The notes below the pieces were generated by a model. That model was not told the origin of the DNA. It was given only the letters and a program-made list of their open reading frames with translations, and made no database searches. From assembly GCA_964023275.1 (NCBI GenBank), contig OZ029923.1, forward strand, positions 10,182,238 through 10,246,237: DNA of 64,000 nucleotides, given 5' to 3'. Source of the DNA: Norana najaformis (Eukaryota; Annelida; Clitellata; Crassiclitellata; Hormogastridae). The first letter of the stretch is position 1; each line of letters opens with the position of its first letter. The position numbers and the translations under genes are program-made. This document shows positions 33,171-45,000 of this stretch, one piece after another.

Positions 33171-33776
33171 TCGTGAAAGTAGTTATTCCAAAATATTAGT
33201 TGTCGGCAGCCTAAAAATCTGTGAAATTTTGGATATAACTTTTATAGGTAAGAAAGTAAAAGTTTTGCAACATAATCGAGTGCTCATAAATTTAGTCCAA
33301 TTATAATAAAAGAATTTCATTTTATCAATGCAATGGTGAACTATGTTAATCGCGCATGGATACAAATATGTAATGTGGTTATTGTTGGATGGCGTATTTA
33401 TCTCTTTATGACTCATAGCCTGACCGGCCAACAGGCGGCGGGAATTTGAGGCTTCTTTCTTCGGTAGAACATGGAGGGATTGAACACATAATTCTGCGAT
33501 TTATGTTGCAAAAGGAACACGAGTAAGTTTTGCTCTTTATTATAATCATATTAGCTTTGTGTCTCACACAATTACGATAGACTTTGTAGTCAAGAGGCTA
33601 AACTGTTACGAAGATATAATATATGTGTATGCAAACCCACGTGCACATAGCATAGGCACACAAAGCACGCTCCACACACACCTTGCACACATACGCACGC
33701 ACGCTGGGGCAGATTTTTCTGACAGTTTGCTCATACTGTGTGGTTTAGGTTGACTGGGCGAAATACACTGTCTGAC

Positions 33777-34268
33777 TTTACTCAGAGACTGCTGTACGTG
33801 ATTCTTATTAAGCATAGATTAGTTCTTTAATATTTACTATCATCGTAAAGTGTAAACCAAGTGGCACAGTAACCAAAATTCTTTGTCTGTTTTAATCGCC
33901 TTCCTATCAGTGGTAGACATGTAGTTTTAAAACAATGTATCTGAAAAGGTATGTATTGCATTGTAAGTTAGGCCGGGTTTTTCCATTTATTAATTGCAAT
34001 AAAGCCTTTTCTGTATTGTAAGTTTACTCAGAGATAGCTGTAAGTGATTCTTATTAAGCGTAGATTAGTTCTTTAATATTTACTATCATCGTAAAGTGTA
34101 AACCAAGTGGCACAGTAACCAAAATTCTTTGTCTGTTTTAATCGCCTTCCTATCAGTGGTAGACATGTAGTTTTAAAACAATGTATCTGAAAAGGTATGT
34201 ATTGCATTGTAAGTTAGGCCGGGTTTTTCCATTTATTAATTGCAATAAAGCCTTTTCTGTATTGTAAA
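33777..34268. repeat. Near-identical 246-bp tandem duplication
   Basis: Copy 1 (33777-34022) and copy 2 (34023-34268) differ at only a few positions by eye. Both begin TTTACTCAGAGA and end TTTTCTGTATTGTAA. The duplication lies in the intron between the proposed 5' exon (donor at 33523) and the coding exon at 34330, and looks recent. Confidence 0.92.
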
Positions 34269-34329
34269 GTTTGATGGAATAGTGCCATGTGACTTGACAT
34301 TGTTTTCATCAATTGGAATCTGTTTGTAG

Positions 34330-35130
34330 GATGTCGTCAGTCGAAAGGAGATGCAGGAAAATGGGCATATGCACACTCACATCATGTGTGGTAGGTTCTA
34401 ATCTCTTAGTCTGGTTTGATTTTACCGCTATGTACTACCAGTTTTGATAGCTTGCAGATTTTCATGCATAGAACAGTATGTCTTTCAGGTACATTTTGTT
34501 ATTCAAGCTGTAAAGTTGTCTTTTTCATGTTTTTTCAAACAGCCATTTAATACTTGTTTTATAAATATGAATATATAAAAGGACCCCTAACCAATAACTG
34601 CATTTTAGGCCAATATTGCATTCATTAGAGTGGATGACAGTGTATTAGATAATTCCGGGTAACTGGTTTTTTAGTTCACAAAGCACTGCATTAGCTTATC
34701 CATGTGTCGGATTCTCGAACGTTCTTGGTAGCTTGTCCTACACTTTGGAAAAGTAACCTAGTTCAATTTGTCCTGTCAATTCTTTGATGTATTTCACATC
34801 CACTTAAGACTCATTTGTTTCACCTTGAAACTCTCATTGACCTAACTATTTTGACATAGCTTCTCCAGTGGTCTTTGAATTCAGTTAGGATTTCACTTAA
34901 AGTAACCATAACAGATGCCTTATGATAATAGTGCTATCAAAGTCATTAGATTAGATTAGGTGTACTGTTTTGAAAAGTACTCTGGGTGATATTATTTCTA
35001 ATTTGCAGGAGATGACATGGTCAGAAGCGATTACTATGTGGTGATTGATCAGCATGCTCTGGATCCATGTGGCTTCATGACTGCAATTACCGTTCTCTTT
35101 GTCGCTTACTACATCTTCAGTGCAGTATAA
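34330..35130 (+). CDS. Small spliced gene, predicted 53-residue single-pass membrane protein (unrecognised)
   Basis: The exons 34330-34390 and 35009-35130 join with GT-AG borders in phase 1. From the ATG at 34351 they give MQENGHMHTHIMC, GDDMVRSDYYVVIDQHALDP and a hydrophobic end (CGFMTAITVLFVAYYIFSAV) before TAA. This resembles a short tail-anchored or single-pass protein with a 32-residue hydrophilic N-terminus and a transmembrane segment at the extreme C-terminus. A good donor (CACGA|GTAAGT) ends a possible 5' non-coding exon at 33522. Joined to 34330, this leaves upstream ATGs in other frames, which weakens the start choice. The exons could instead be the last two of a longer gene. I do not recognise the family. 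An AT-rich stretch follows, possibly a long 3' UTR, with AATAAA near 37004. Confidence 0.5.
34885..34972 (+). repeat. SINE-like family F copy
   Basis: ATTTCACTTAAAGTAACCAT, GATGCCTTATGATAATAGTG and the tail CATTAGATTAGATTAGG, in the intron of the small membrane-protein gene. Confidence 0.55.
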
Positions 35131-37030
35131 CCTGATACCACTGTGAACATATTGGAATTTGTCCTACAGTAAGAAGAATTTCTAGTCTGCTGTTATGTCA
35201 ACTGTAACAATTTTTAAACTTCGTATCTATGCTCTGGCTGTATCGAGCCATATTTTAATAATTGTATTAGCAATGCATTTCCTTTTACAGTAAACTGCCC
35301 TAGTTGTGTAGACAAAAACACTTTTATGTTACCACAGATTTCACTGGTCAACAAATTTTCAAAAAAGTCTTTTGTTTCCTTGACAGTTTTATTTTTCCTT
35401 ATCTTTTATAATGATGTGATTATAAACATGACTTGATTCTCCAGTACTGAAAGTACGGGCTTAAGATTTTATTACATATATTACACTAAGTTCAATAGTT
35501 AAAAAGAAACGTTAAAGCAGATCTGCACTAGAAATTTTATTTAAAAATTATTTAAATTTAAAAATAACACTTCTAAGTTTTTGTATAATAGTTTTAAGTA
35601 ACGATAAATGACAATTATTTGGATGACCATATATTTCATTAGATGACAAATTCTTCTTTGCCTATCACTTGCACTCTACATCAGGGGCATGTCTCGCCAC
35701 AGACCAGCCATCAGGGGCATGTCTCGCCACAGACCAGCAACTAGTCTGCTAACACAGCAGAACCCTACTTTCCATGATACTTGCTTTCCATCACTGAGAT
35801 GTCCTGGTGGAAACGTGAACGCTGTTCACCACTAACTGCACCACAGTTTTCAAGGAAAAGTGCAAATGAGAGAGTGTAGAAAGTCAATATTCAACAGCAT
35901 GTTATGTATAAGAGTAATTGCAGAGTATGAACATTATTATTATGGTCAGTTATGTTATTTTGTATTCTTATAACACCACTATGTAAAATATGTATCTGTA
36001 AGGTAGATACACATGTAGCACACCATGCAATATCAGAATCCACCAAGGATATCTTACATTTTCAACGGTTAAGGTTGAATTTGATTAATGATACACTGAT
36101 GTGTGGCTACACCACCTTGTTTATGGTGGTTATACCGAATTTGCTTTATAATGTTGGGAAGGGGCTATAGTGATGATGATCGGTTGTTTACTGCAAAAAT
36201 GTTTTTTCTGTTTCAGTGCCCTCACCAAAAATCCTTCACGAGGAACAAAGTCAAAGTTTCGGAATGTTCCACTCACTGTTCTGCATCTCATCAGAACTTT
36301 TGACATTAAGCTAGATTGTTCATCACGAACTGGATTACGAACTAACTATTGTATTTGGTTTATCGTTTCATTATGGACAAATGTTGAACAACATAAACAA
36401 TTAGACATACTTTGTCTTTATTTTTGTTGTAGCAGTACCGTCTCACAGTTATTGTTATTATAAAGTGTATTTTAGTATTGTTACGATGCTGCTTGAAATA
36501 TGTGCTTATAATTTTATGTTGATTTAAGTTGATGTGATGTATTTTATGAATACTTCTTGCAAACTAAAATCTAATTTTCAATGTCATCATCATTCTAGTT
36601 GTTTAACATACAGGCTGTAAAAAACAATACTTTGTAAGGCATTAGATGGGATGTCAGCAGTGAAGATTACCCCTTCTTATGTCCACTGTGGTCTGCTTTT
36701 AATAGACTACCCATGGTGAATTTGAATTCGTAGAAACTTCTTTGATTTTCTCAAAAAGCTACATCTTGATGTAGTGATGTTCTTATGTATATTTGAGCAT
36801 TGTTTCATATGAATGTATTTAAAAAAACTCCTTACAATAGCCTGATCGAGTTTGCCAGTGACTGCTAATCTCATTATGTGTAACAAGCTATATATATATA
36901 TATATATATATATATAATGTTGATAGACGTTATTGAAGGGTCAGAAACTGTAAATGTATGAGAAGTGACATTTAATACAAGGCCCTTGACTTTTTCAAAA
37001 AGCCAAATAAACCTTTAATAAAAGGTCGTT
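35131..37030. other. AT-rich stretch, probable 3' UTR or transposon interior
   Basis: No coding signal was seen. A 25-bp unit (CATCAGGGGCATGTCTCGCC) is duplicated at 35680-35735. A (TA)n run lies at 36890-36915. The open frames at 35952-36463 overlap in different frames and show no family features. Confidence 0.4.
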
Positions 37031-37789
37031 CACAGTCAAAAAACTGTGATATAATCATAATTTAAAGACCATTTTCCGCAAGATTATTGCAAATCCCCGT
37101 ATAATTGAGGAATATTGCCGTTAATAAACGGGCATAGGTCGTAAAAATACGGGGAATGGCCCTACAATATACAGAAAATCTCCGTAAAAATACGAAAAAT
37201 GAACCGTTAATAAAAGGCCATTTACCGTAAAAGTACGGTGCTAAACCGTTTATAACAGGCCATTTACCTTAAAATTAGCGCAAAATCGCCGTAAAATTTA
37301 GGAAAATTACCGTAAATAAACGGGCACCCCGTCGTAATAAAACAGGAATTCTCCGTTGAATAATACGGGGACTACCCGTAAAATGACGGGCCGCCCGTAA
37401 TTGAGAAGAAGGGTCGCCCGTAATTTTACGGTGAATGTCATGGCAACTCTGTTGACGTGTCATTTAACCGTAAATTTACGGGTAATTTCTTACAGTGTAT
37501 GTGTGTAGGTGTGTGTCCCCTCATAAATTTGTGTATGTGTGTGTCCTTCATATACATATATTATACATATATGTTTGTTCATATACATATATACATATAT
37601 ATATATACATATATATACATATATATATAGGGGACGAGCAGTTTCAACAGGTGGTTCCACGTGCGGGCCGATTAGGAATTCCTTCGGAAACACTAGACTG
37701 TAGGTGAAGCGCCAAATAATAATGATGGCCTTCAAGTAACGATCTATACAGGTAAAACCTTGAGCATGCACAAGGGAGTCGACATAGTG

Positions 37790-38410
37790 GGGTTTAGGGG
37801 ACCTCGACTACCCCTGGACAAGTTCCAGGCTATTAATATATCATAACAGGGGTTTAAGTGGTTCAGAAGACATGTAATCTGTGTTAGAACCACTGGTAAT
37901 TAACCTGGAATGCATAATAGCCAATCCTCCCTAGCCTCTTCTTATATGCTGTGACAGTGTTCCACTGAGACAGAACTATCATCCAAACTATTCCACAAGT
38001 CTACAACTCTAGGACTAAAGAATTTCTGCCCTAATGTTCTTTTCGGTTTCTTAAATCATTTTATGTATACGGCCTCGAGTCGCCTTGTACGGTGCTAGTT
38101 CAGTGAACCTCTCCTATTGCACTGTTTCCTTTCCAGTGATGAAGCTTCAGGTCTGCGCTACTTCTTCTCTCGAATGTTCAAACTTTCTTCATAGCTCAGA
38201 CCCTTGTAATCCCAAACCAATTTGGTAGGTCTCCTCTGCACTTTCTCCGGTTGTTCTGTTTCATGTTTCAGATATGGACTCCATACCTGGATGCAGAATT
38301 CCAACTGGGGCCTCACCCGTGATATGTATAGCCTCAGTTGGCTTAATGTATCCTTGTTTCTGCTGGCTAGTGTCCTCTTGATCTTACTGGAAAGACGAGT
38401 GAGTTAGTCT
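37790..38410 (-). repeat. CR1/Jockey-type LINE, C-terminal RT domain and 3' end
   Basis: The minus strand from about 38400 reads IKRTLASRNKDTLSQLRLYI, then SRVRPQLEFCIQVWSPYLKH and EKVQRRPTKLVWDYKGLSYE. This is the classic LINE segment VRPxLEY..pVWSPYLKKDIDKLEKVQRRATKL. It decays downstream. The 3' end (AGTGGTTCTAACACAGATTA on the minus strand) recurs at 62995-63065. It is a truncated, inactive copy. Confidence 0.8.
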
Positions 38411-38424
38411 TTTCCGCTGCACAT

Positions 38425-38580
38425 CGCCTTGAAGGTTTTGCACTTATTGCCTTGAAGGTTTTGCACTTATTGCCTTGAAGGTTTTGCACTTATTGCCTTG
38501 AGGGTTTTGCACTATATTGCCTTGAAGGTTTTGCACTATATTGCCTTGAAGGTTTTGCACTATTTTGTATAGCTCCCCTA
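38425..38580. repeat. 23-25 bp tandem repeat
   Basis: The unit TTGCCTTGAAGGTTTTGCAC is present six times: the first three spaced 23 bp, the later ones 25 bp because of an added AT. Confidence 0.88.
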
Positions 38581-38599
38581 CGTAACGTGCGATACTATT

Positions 38600-39650
38600 G
38601 TCTATTAGCACTGGATCTGTAATCAAAAGATTGGAGTGCTTTAATTTCCTCCAATTTGACTCGAAAAGCAAGCACCCCTAAATCAAATGTGCATGTGAGG
38701 AGTCCCTCTTGAAAAGCTGCAATATATAATTCTGTGAATTTATTTTGCAGGTTTATGAAAAAACTGAAACCTTACGAAAGTCCGACGTTAGATTAATAGC
38801 TTTTTGTTTTTGGAAGAAATAAAAAAGCCAATATTTCTTCATATTTTTGTTTTAAAATAAATTCTAATTATGTAACACTTCGGCGATAGCGATGTTTAAG
38901 CGGATCCTACTGCGCCAGCCGGTGTCGAACTCTTGTCTTGTCTTGTCTTCAACCGTTCTCGAACCGAGGACTGGCTGCACCACGGTCAATTTTGTGCCAT
39001 GTACTTCTGTCTCTTGTCTCCTGTAATAACTGGTCGATAATTTAGACTTGAAGTTATAGATTCGTGTCATCTTGGGTCCTCCTCGAGCTCGAGATCCAGA
39101 AATTGTGCCGTGGATGATCTCTTTCTCTAAGCAGTCTCCGCTCTTTCATAGCACATGCCCGAAGTTTGAAAGCTTCCTCTTTCATGAATCGAACCCAGAG
39201 TTAGAATATTCTATGCACCACCACTGTTCTGTTTACTTCATCTGGAAAATATAATAAAACCTAAAAGTCTCCAAAATCTAGATACATAAATAATGAGAAA
39301 TGTATCAGTCGACTGCGCTTCACAATTGCATGCTCAAACAACGATCGTCATAACCACGAGCCTAGAACCCTAACACTCACCCTTGCAAGGCGAGCACCCA
39401 TCCACTTCGCTTGATCAACAACTCCTTTGGGCGCATCCTTTGGCTCAGCAGCCAGGCGCAGTGTCGGATGAATTGATACGCTGCTGAATTCGACTCGGAT
39501 GATGAAGATGATGAAGATAGGCCCCGCTGCTGTGTGGCAAGTGATGCTTGGCGTCGATAAACAAGGGTTCTAAGAAAACAAGCTGTCAGGTAAATCAACG
39601 AAAGAATATCGATTCCAACTTTCCAAGACCAAGTACGCATAACACAACAT
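38600..39650. other. Intergenic DNA, nothing recognised
   Basis: Only short frames on both strands. A (CTTGT)3 run lies near 38933. No splice-consistent coding or RNA gene was seen. Confidence 0.4.
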
Positions 39651-39654
39651 AATG

Positions 39655-40010
39655 TGGAATAATCTAGTGGTTAGAGAGCTGAACTGTCAGTCGTAAGGTC
39701 AGGAGTTCAAATTCCCCAAGCCAGAAATTTATTTCGAGATTTTGGCTCCACCTGCGCCCGTATACAGCTCAGCTATAGAATGAGTACACTGACCGTACAC
39801 TGTCAGTGGAAAAAATCACGCGGTGGGAGAGAAAACTGGCCGCCAACCCTCATATGCCGAGGCTAAGAAATTAAGTCGCTAACACTTGAAACCTATGGCT
39901 GCCTCTACTTTGCGTAATTCCTCATATGCGGAGGTTAAGAAAATGAAGTTGCCAAACACTTTATCTCCATGGCAGCCTCTCGGGCTAGCTTAAGGAACTG
40001 CTAGAAATAC
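39655..40010 (+). repeat. tRNA-derived SINE family E, near-complete
   Basis: The head TAGTGGTTAGAGAGCTGAAC (39665-39684) matches a polymerase III A box. GGAGTTCAAATTCCCC (39703-39718) matches a B box. The body includes GAGATTTTGGCTCCACCTGC, CTGACCGTACACTGTCAGTG, CATATGCCGAGGCTAAGAAA and GGCAGCCTCTCGGGCTAGCT. Copies lie at 59705-60085 (+) and 24240-24520 (-), with a fragment at 30955-31030. Confidence 0.75.
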
Positions 40011-40234
40011 AATATTTAATGCATATATATGCATTAAATATTATATATATAGTTGCATACATTTGCTATAGTTGATATATATATAAATTAGATTTAAAAT
40101 AAATCATATCAGATTAAGATTGAATCATATCTTTAAAAGATCAAATAAGTTTTAAATCGATTAGATAGGATCAGATTAGAACAGCGAAACACCTGATGCG
40201 AATCTGAAAGAGTGAAAATTAAAAACACAGAAAT

Positions 40235-40305
40235 TATTAATATATTATTATTATTATTATTATTATTAATTTTTGATATTATTATTATTATTATTATTAT
40301 AAAAA
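40235..40305. repeat. (ATT)n microsatellite
   Basis: Two ATT runs are separated by TTTTTGAT. Confidence 0.9.
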
Positions 40306-40395
40306 ACTCGAAATGGTCTCGCAAACACAGTACAGAACTAAAGGAAAACTGCCAAAAGATCCTCTCATAAGATCCTCTTGTCCTCCGCCTCTTCC

Positions 40396-41078
40396 TCAGG
40401 AAACTACAGCCACGGACTTGGAGCAAAGTAGCAAGACGTCCTTATTCCCTTCGATGGACCGTGACCGGTGCGGATCGGACGGACATCCTGCTCCTCCAAC
40501 TCCCTCCTCTTCGCCGTCGCCGTCGTCTGTTTCGATGGCGGCTGCGTCCTGGGCTTCACTGGTCCGAGCGCCGGCGTCTCCTCGACCTTGACTCGCCGGC
40601 CGACCTATGTCAGGCGTTGCGGCTCCTTTATCTTGAGGACCGGTTGGGACCCGTCGGCAGGGTCTCGTCGGCCAGCTCCAGGCTCGCTCCGTTTCTTTAA
40701 TCTTGGTTACAGGCGCCGCCTTCTCTCCTTCTTTAATTTCGGCTGTAGGCGCCTTCTTCTTCATTTTATTATTGTCGATGAAGACCTTAATTTGCGACTG
40801 GATACGCTCGCTCGTTGCATTGAGTGCTAGTTCTGAGATCGTGAATTCGTCTGACTGCCTCTTCTGAACTAATTCCTTCAGGTCTCGTCCGTGTTTTCTA
40901 CTGTTAACCTTTGTTAATGCTTCGTCTTGACTGAAGTCAATCGCTTCTTCTTCCACCGATGGAAGGTCACGCGGAGACACCTGTTCTAGGTCAGGCATAA
41001 GACAAGGGAGATGACAAGGAAGCGAAGAAGCATGGTCTCTGGTAGAATGTAAACAACACTGAATTGAGGCTGTCTTCC
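40396..41078 (-). other. Open frame of unknown origin joined to a LINE remnant
   Basis: About 225 codons stay open on the minus strand: an acidic-basic stretch (SQDEALTKVNSRKHGRDLKE), a KKKAPTAEIKEGEKAAPVTK segment, then a Gly/Asp/Arg-rich end. Composition is more coding-like than in neighbouring DNA, but no domain or splice pattern settles it. Its 5' side runs straight into the LINE remnant at 41079-41300 in the same frame. It may be an unrecognised part of that element or a chance frame in GC-rich DNA. Confidence 0.3.
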
Positions 41079-41310
41079 GGCCGGTGATTGTTCTCTGGGA
41101 TTGCCAATCTTCGCTAAAATCTGGCTCCAAGAATGTGCCGTTGAAAGCGACTGCATTAAAGCGCTGGATAGCGATGGAGAGGCGCTGGAACAGGAAAGAA
41201 GTCTCCCTTTTGTCTCCCGACACTTGGATAAGTAGCGACCAAGTTTTTTTATGAGGCTAATGCCTTCCTGATTTGCGGGGCCGAGAGTCTCGAAGGCCAG
41301 AGGGACAAAG
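41079..41310 (-). repeat. Non-LTR retrotransposon C-terminal remnant
   Basis: Two minus-strand frames give FVPLAFETLGPANQEG plus ISLIKKLGRYLSK, then KRETSFLFQRLSIAIQRFNA followed by VAFNGTF. I recall this as a very common C-terminal end of invertebrate LINE reverse transcriptases. One frameshift separates the two parts near 41215. The (ATT)n run at 41323-41391 abuts its 5' side. Confidence 0.65.
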
Positions 41311-41321
41311 CAGTGTGTCGA

Positions 41322-41322
<1 letters not shown>

Positions 41323-41391
<69 letters not shown>
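41323..41391. repeat. (ATT)n microsatellite, about 23 units
   Basis: An uninterrupted TTA run. Confidence 0.95.
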
Positions 41392-41392
<1 letters not shown>

Positions 41393-41522
41393 CCCGAGGT
41401 ATATATGATCCCTCAGTATTTCAGAAATTCTCAGGAGAATGAAAATATTCTGGGACGGCTACACATCGTCAAGATCTGGCGGAGCATAGTACCGTGGAAG
41501 ACAAGAGTGTTAAAGAGCTTTT

Positions 41523-41600
41523 TTATTGTTAATTAACTTCTATGGCGCCGGTGTCTAATGCACAAGGCATCGCCCTATGGCACCCCTAATAAAGCCATTC
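41523..41600 (-). repeat. SINE-like family F fragment
   Basis: TTAACTTCTATGGCGCCGGT and CACAAGGCATC, as in the 4835 and 56920 copies. Confidence 0.45.
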
Positions 41601-41819
41601 AAGTCAACACCAGTCAGAAAGAGGAACAAAGACAGCCCGACGGAGTAGGAGAGAGATATGTACTTGTTTACGAATGGCGAATGTTTCAACAGGTCAGCCA
41701 AGTCTCGTATCAACACCTGTTGGATTTCCATGAATTGAGGCTCACCGGTGGTCGCACTTGGAACTGTACTCAATGCCAGTCCCAAGCATCTGCTCAAAAG
41801 CATTATTGCTGTGTGGGTG

Positions 41820-42012
41820 TATGTATGTGTGTACATATATTTGTATGTATGTATGTATGTGCGTGTATGTAAGTATTATATATATATATGAATGTATGTA
41901 TGTACGTACGTACGTTTCCATGTATGTATCTGTGTATCTATGTATGTATCTATGTATGTGTATATGTGATCGCTGTATGTATGTATGTATGTTTGTATGT
42001 GTGTATGTGTAA
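41820..42012. repeat. (ATGT)n microsatellite at the downstream edge of the LTR element
   Basis: Diverged TATG units with GTAC variants. A similar ATGCATGTATGTATGCATGT stretch lies at the other edge of the element, at 50331-50350. Confidence 0.85.
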
Positions 42013-45000
42013 AACTCATCTCGCAGTCTGCTATGGTGCTTAATGTTACCTGTTGTCCGATTTCAATGAGCTCTTCTGAACTCTGTAAGGGGGGAATCTT
42101 CAAATTACGGTTGTATTGTATTACTGTATTGTATTGCATGTTAGTGCATGTATGTGAGTGTGTATGTATTCTGAGTGCATACTTACAGATATATGTGTGG
42201 CTCTCACGTTCCACTATCTGGGCAAGAATCAAATCTAATGGCGTATGATTCTCTCTTCCCAAGAACAGGAAATTAGGAGTTCTTTGGGTAGCTTCATGTT
42301 CCGTCGACCGATATGCCGCCATCACATATGGTACATGAACGTCCCAGTCCTTCTGTCGTTCCGATACCACTTTCCCGATCATCATGTTCAGGGTTCGGTG
42401 AAACCTTTCGATCATTCCGTTGCCCGACGGCCGATAGGGAGTCGTCCGTATTTTATCAATCTCCATCAGTTTACACAGCTCTTTGAACAGAGCTGATTCG
42501 AAACACGGTCCTTGATCCGTCAATATCTGGCGTGGCATACCGAATCGAGAAAAGACGTGCACCATTAGAGTTTCTGCAACAGTAACGGCCTCTTGGTTTC
42601 TAATAGGTAGTGCTTCAGCCCAACGAGAGAAATAATCTATCGCGGTCAGGATATATTTGTTCCCTTTGCTGGATACCGGGTGTGGTCCAGTAATATCAAT
42701 TCCAAATCTCTCCATTGGCTCACCTACCAGCGGACTCTGCAAATAACCCTGTCTTGGTGGCTTTTCTCGTCTATACCGAGCACAGCGATCACAACGTTGA
42801 CAAAACCGTCTAACATCGTTCTTCCAGCCTGGCCAATATGCCCGACGTTGTAACTGGCTCATGCTCTTACGGATCCCAAAGTGTCCTCCAGCGAAACTTC
42901 CATGCGTCAATTCAAGCATCTCCTTTCGTCGAGATAAGGGTACGACCAACTGATAACGTTCAACTTGCCCGGTACTGCCTTGAACCCAGACTCTGTGCAG
43001 CACGCCTTGGAGCACTGTCAACTGATTCCAGTTGCTCACCAATACTTTGATTTCTTCGCAAGAAGGCGAGAGTTCTTGTTCGGTTGGATGGTGATTGGAC
43101 TCCTTCCAACTAAGAACTGGACCAATACTACGATCGTTCTGCTGCTCTCTTCGTAGAATCTCTTTAGTCCAACCAGCTTCCTGGCCTGAATTTCCATCGG
43201 TCAAATCTGCGGGCGGTACCTCTTCGATAGGACGTACCCACGCCGCCTCTCCCATCAATCGTTTACTGTCGTCTTCAATACACTGTCCTTCAGACGGGCC
43301 CCGGGACATGGCATCTGCATTCCCGTGTTTTGTCCCTGCTCGGTGACAAATTTCTAAGTCAAACTCTTCTATCGTCTCCAACCATCGAGCCTGCTGACCA
43401 ATCGGTTCCGGAGTTCTGCGCAACCACTGAAGCGCGGAATGGTCCGTCCGCAGGAGGAATTTTCTGCCCAACAGGTACTGACGGAACTCTTTGAGAAAGT
43501 AGACCACAGCTAGCAATTCTCTTCTGGTCACATTATAATTTCGCTCTGCCGACGATAATAGTCTGCTTGCATAGGAGATCACTTTTTCTTGTCCTTCCTG
43601 CACCTGTGATAACACCGCTCCGATGGCATAAGCGGAGGCATCCGTGTCCAATATATACTGCCCATCATCGTTGGGTAGTGCCAATACTGGTGAAGTAACA
43701 AGCCTTCGTTTTAGTTCCTCGAAAGCCTCTTGGCATTCATCGGTCCATCGAAACGGAACATTCTTCCTAGTAAGGAAGTGGAGCGGTTGGGCAATCACCG
43801 CGAATTCTGGTATGAAACGTCGATAGTATGAGCAAAGTCCTATAAAGGATCTCACTTGTCGCAAGTTCCGAGGAACGGTCCAATCTTCTACAGCCTTGAC
43901 CTTATTCGGGTCTGTGGCTACCCCTTCATCACTCAATATGTGTCCAAGGAACAACACTTTCTGCTGAAGCAGGTGGCACTTGGATGGCTTCAGTTTGAGG
44001 TTATACTCTCGTAGTCTTCTGAACACCATCTCTAACCGTCGCATATGTGTCTCTACATCCCTGGAGAACACAATTATATCGTCTAGATAAACTAGACAAA
44101 TATCGTAATTAAGTCCAGTCAAGACCAAGTTCATTAACCGACAAAACGAAGCGGGGCTATTACACAATCCAAATGGCAACACTCTGAATTGGAAACTTCC
44201 CCTTCTTGTCACAAAAGCGGTCTTATGCTTGTCTCTCGGATGCAGGGCCATCTGGTGGTACCCTGACCTCAGATCGAATGTACTATACCATCTGGCTCCT
44301 CCAAGTGTATCCAAACTCTCACGGATTAGAGGTAACGGATGGGCGTCTTTGCGCGTTTTAAGATTTAACTGTCTGTAATCTACGCAAAAGCGCATACTGC
44401 CATCTTTCTTCTTTACCATTACGACATTGGATGCCCAATCCGACATTGATGGCTCCACAATTCCTTGGTTCAACATATCTTCTACCTGACGATCAATCTC
44501 TGGCAACATAGAAAGCGGCTGTCGTCTCAGTGGTTGACGAACAGGTTTCTCTTGCTGGGTATCAATCTCATGCTGTATTATCGAAGTAAACCCATGGTCA
44601 CTCTCACTCAGCGAAAACGTTGTGCTGTAGGAAAGCACTAACTCACGTAACCGTCTCCGCTCGTCCTCTGAAACGTCAGGTGGAACCTCTTCCCATAATC
44701 GTTTCAGGACCTGTTCTGCTTCAGGTTGGTTCGGCTGCTCTGTCACTCCGGTCACCATACGGATCTTCGAAGATGTCTCTTCAGTATTTTTGTGCTCTTC
44801 CCCGAACTGTTTAGCTTCGGCATCAATCAATTCAACACGTTCCAACCAACATTCGGTCCTTTTCTTTACAACCGAGTTTTTGTTCCCAACGTTCAACATT
44901 CTTATCCACACTTTCGGTTCCTTTCCTGTAACCAAGGTGCGTCCTATCATCAGGTCTGGTGTCAGTTCCGCTGGCACGGTGGTCCAGTCTCCGTTATCCT

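Larger units (their letters stand above)
31315..37497. mobile_element. Possible non-autonomous CACTA (CMC/EnSpm)-type DNA transposon enclosing a small gene
   Basis: The left end at 31315 reads CACTGCAAAAAAATTCCG. The right end at 37497, read inverted, is CACTGTAAGAAATTACCCGT. Both ends carry clusters of sub-terminal CCGTAAA/ACGGGT motifs (31320-31435 and about 37040-37485), a CACTA-superfamily trait. The outer bases are TA on both sides. Both flanks are similar GTGTGTAGG-rich microsatellite, as if one array had been split. No transposase frame lies inside. The interior holds LINE relics, a 246-bp tandem duplication and the two-exon gene ending at 35130. The alternative is two unrelated short remnants that happen to face each other. 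Confidence 0.5.

Noticed and set aside
38425-38580. CRISPR-like regular repeat array
   Set aside because: Units of 23-25 bp are contiguous with no unique spacers, and the context is clearly eukaryotic. The same holds for the other tandem arrays.
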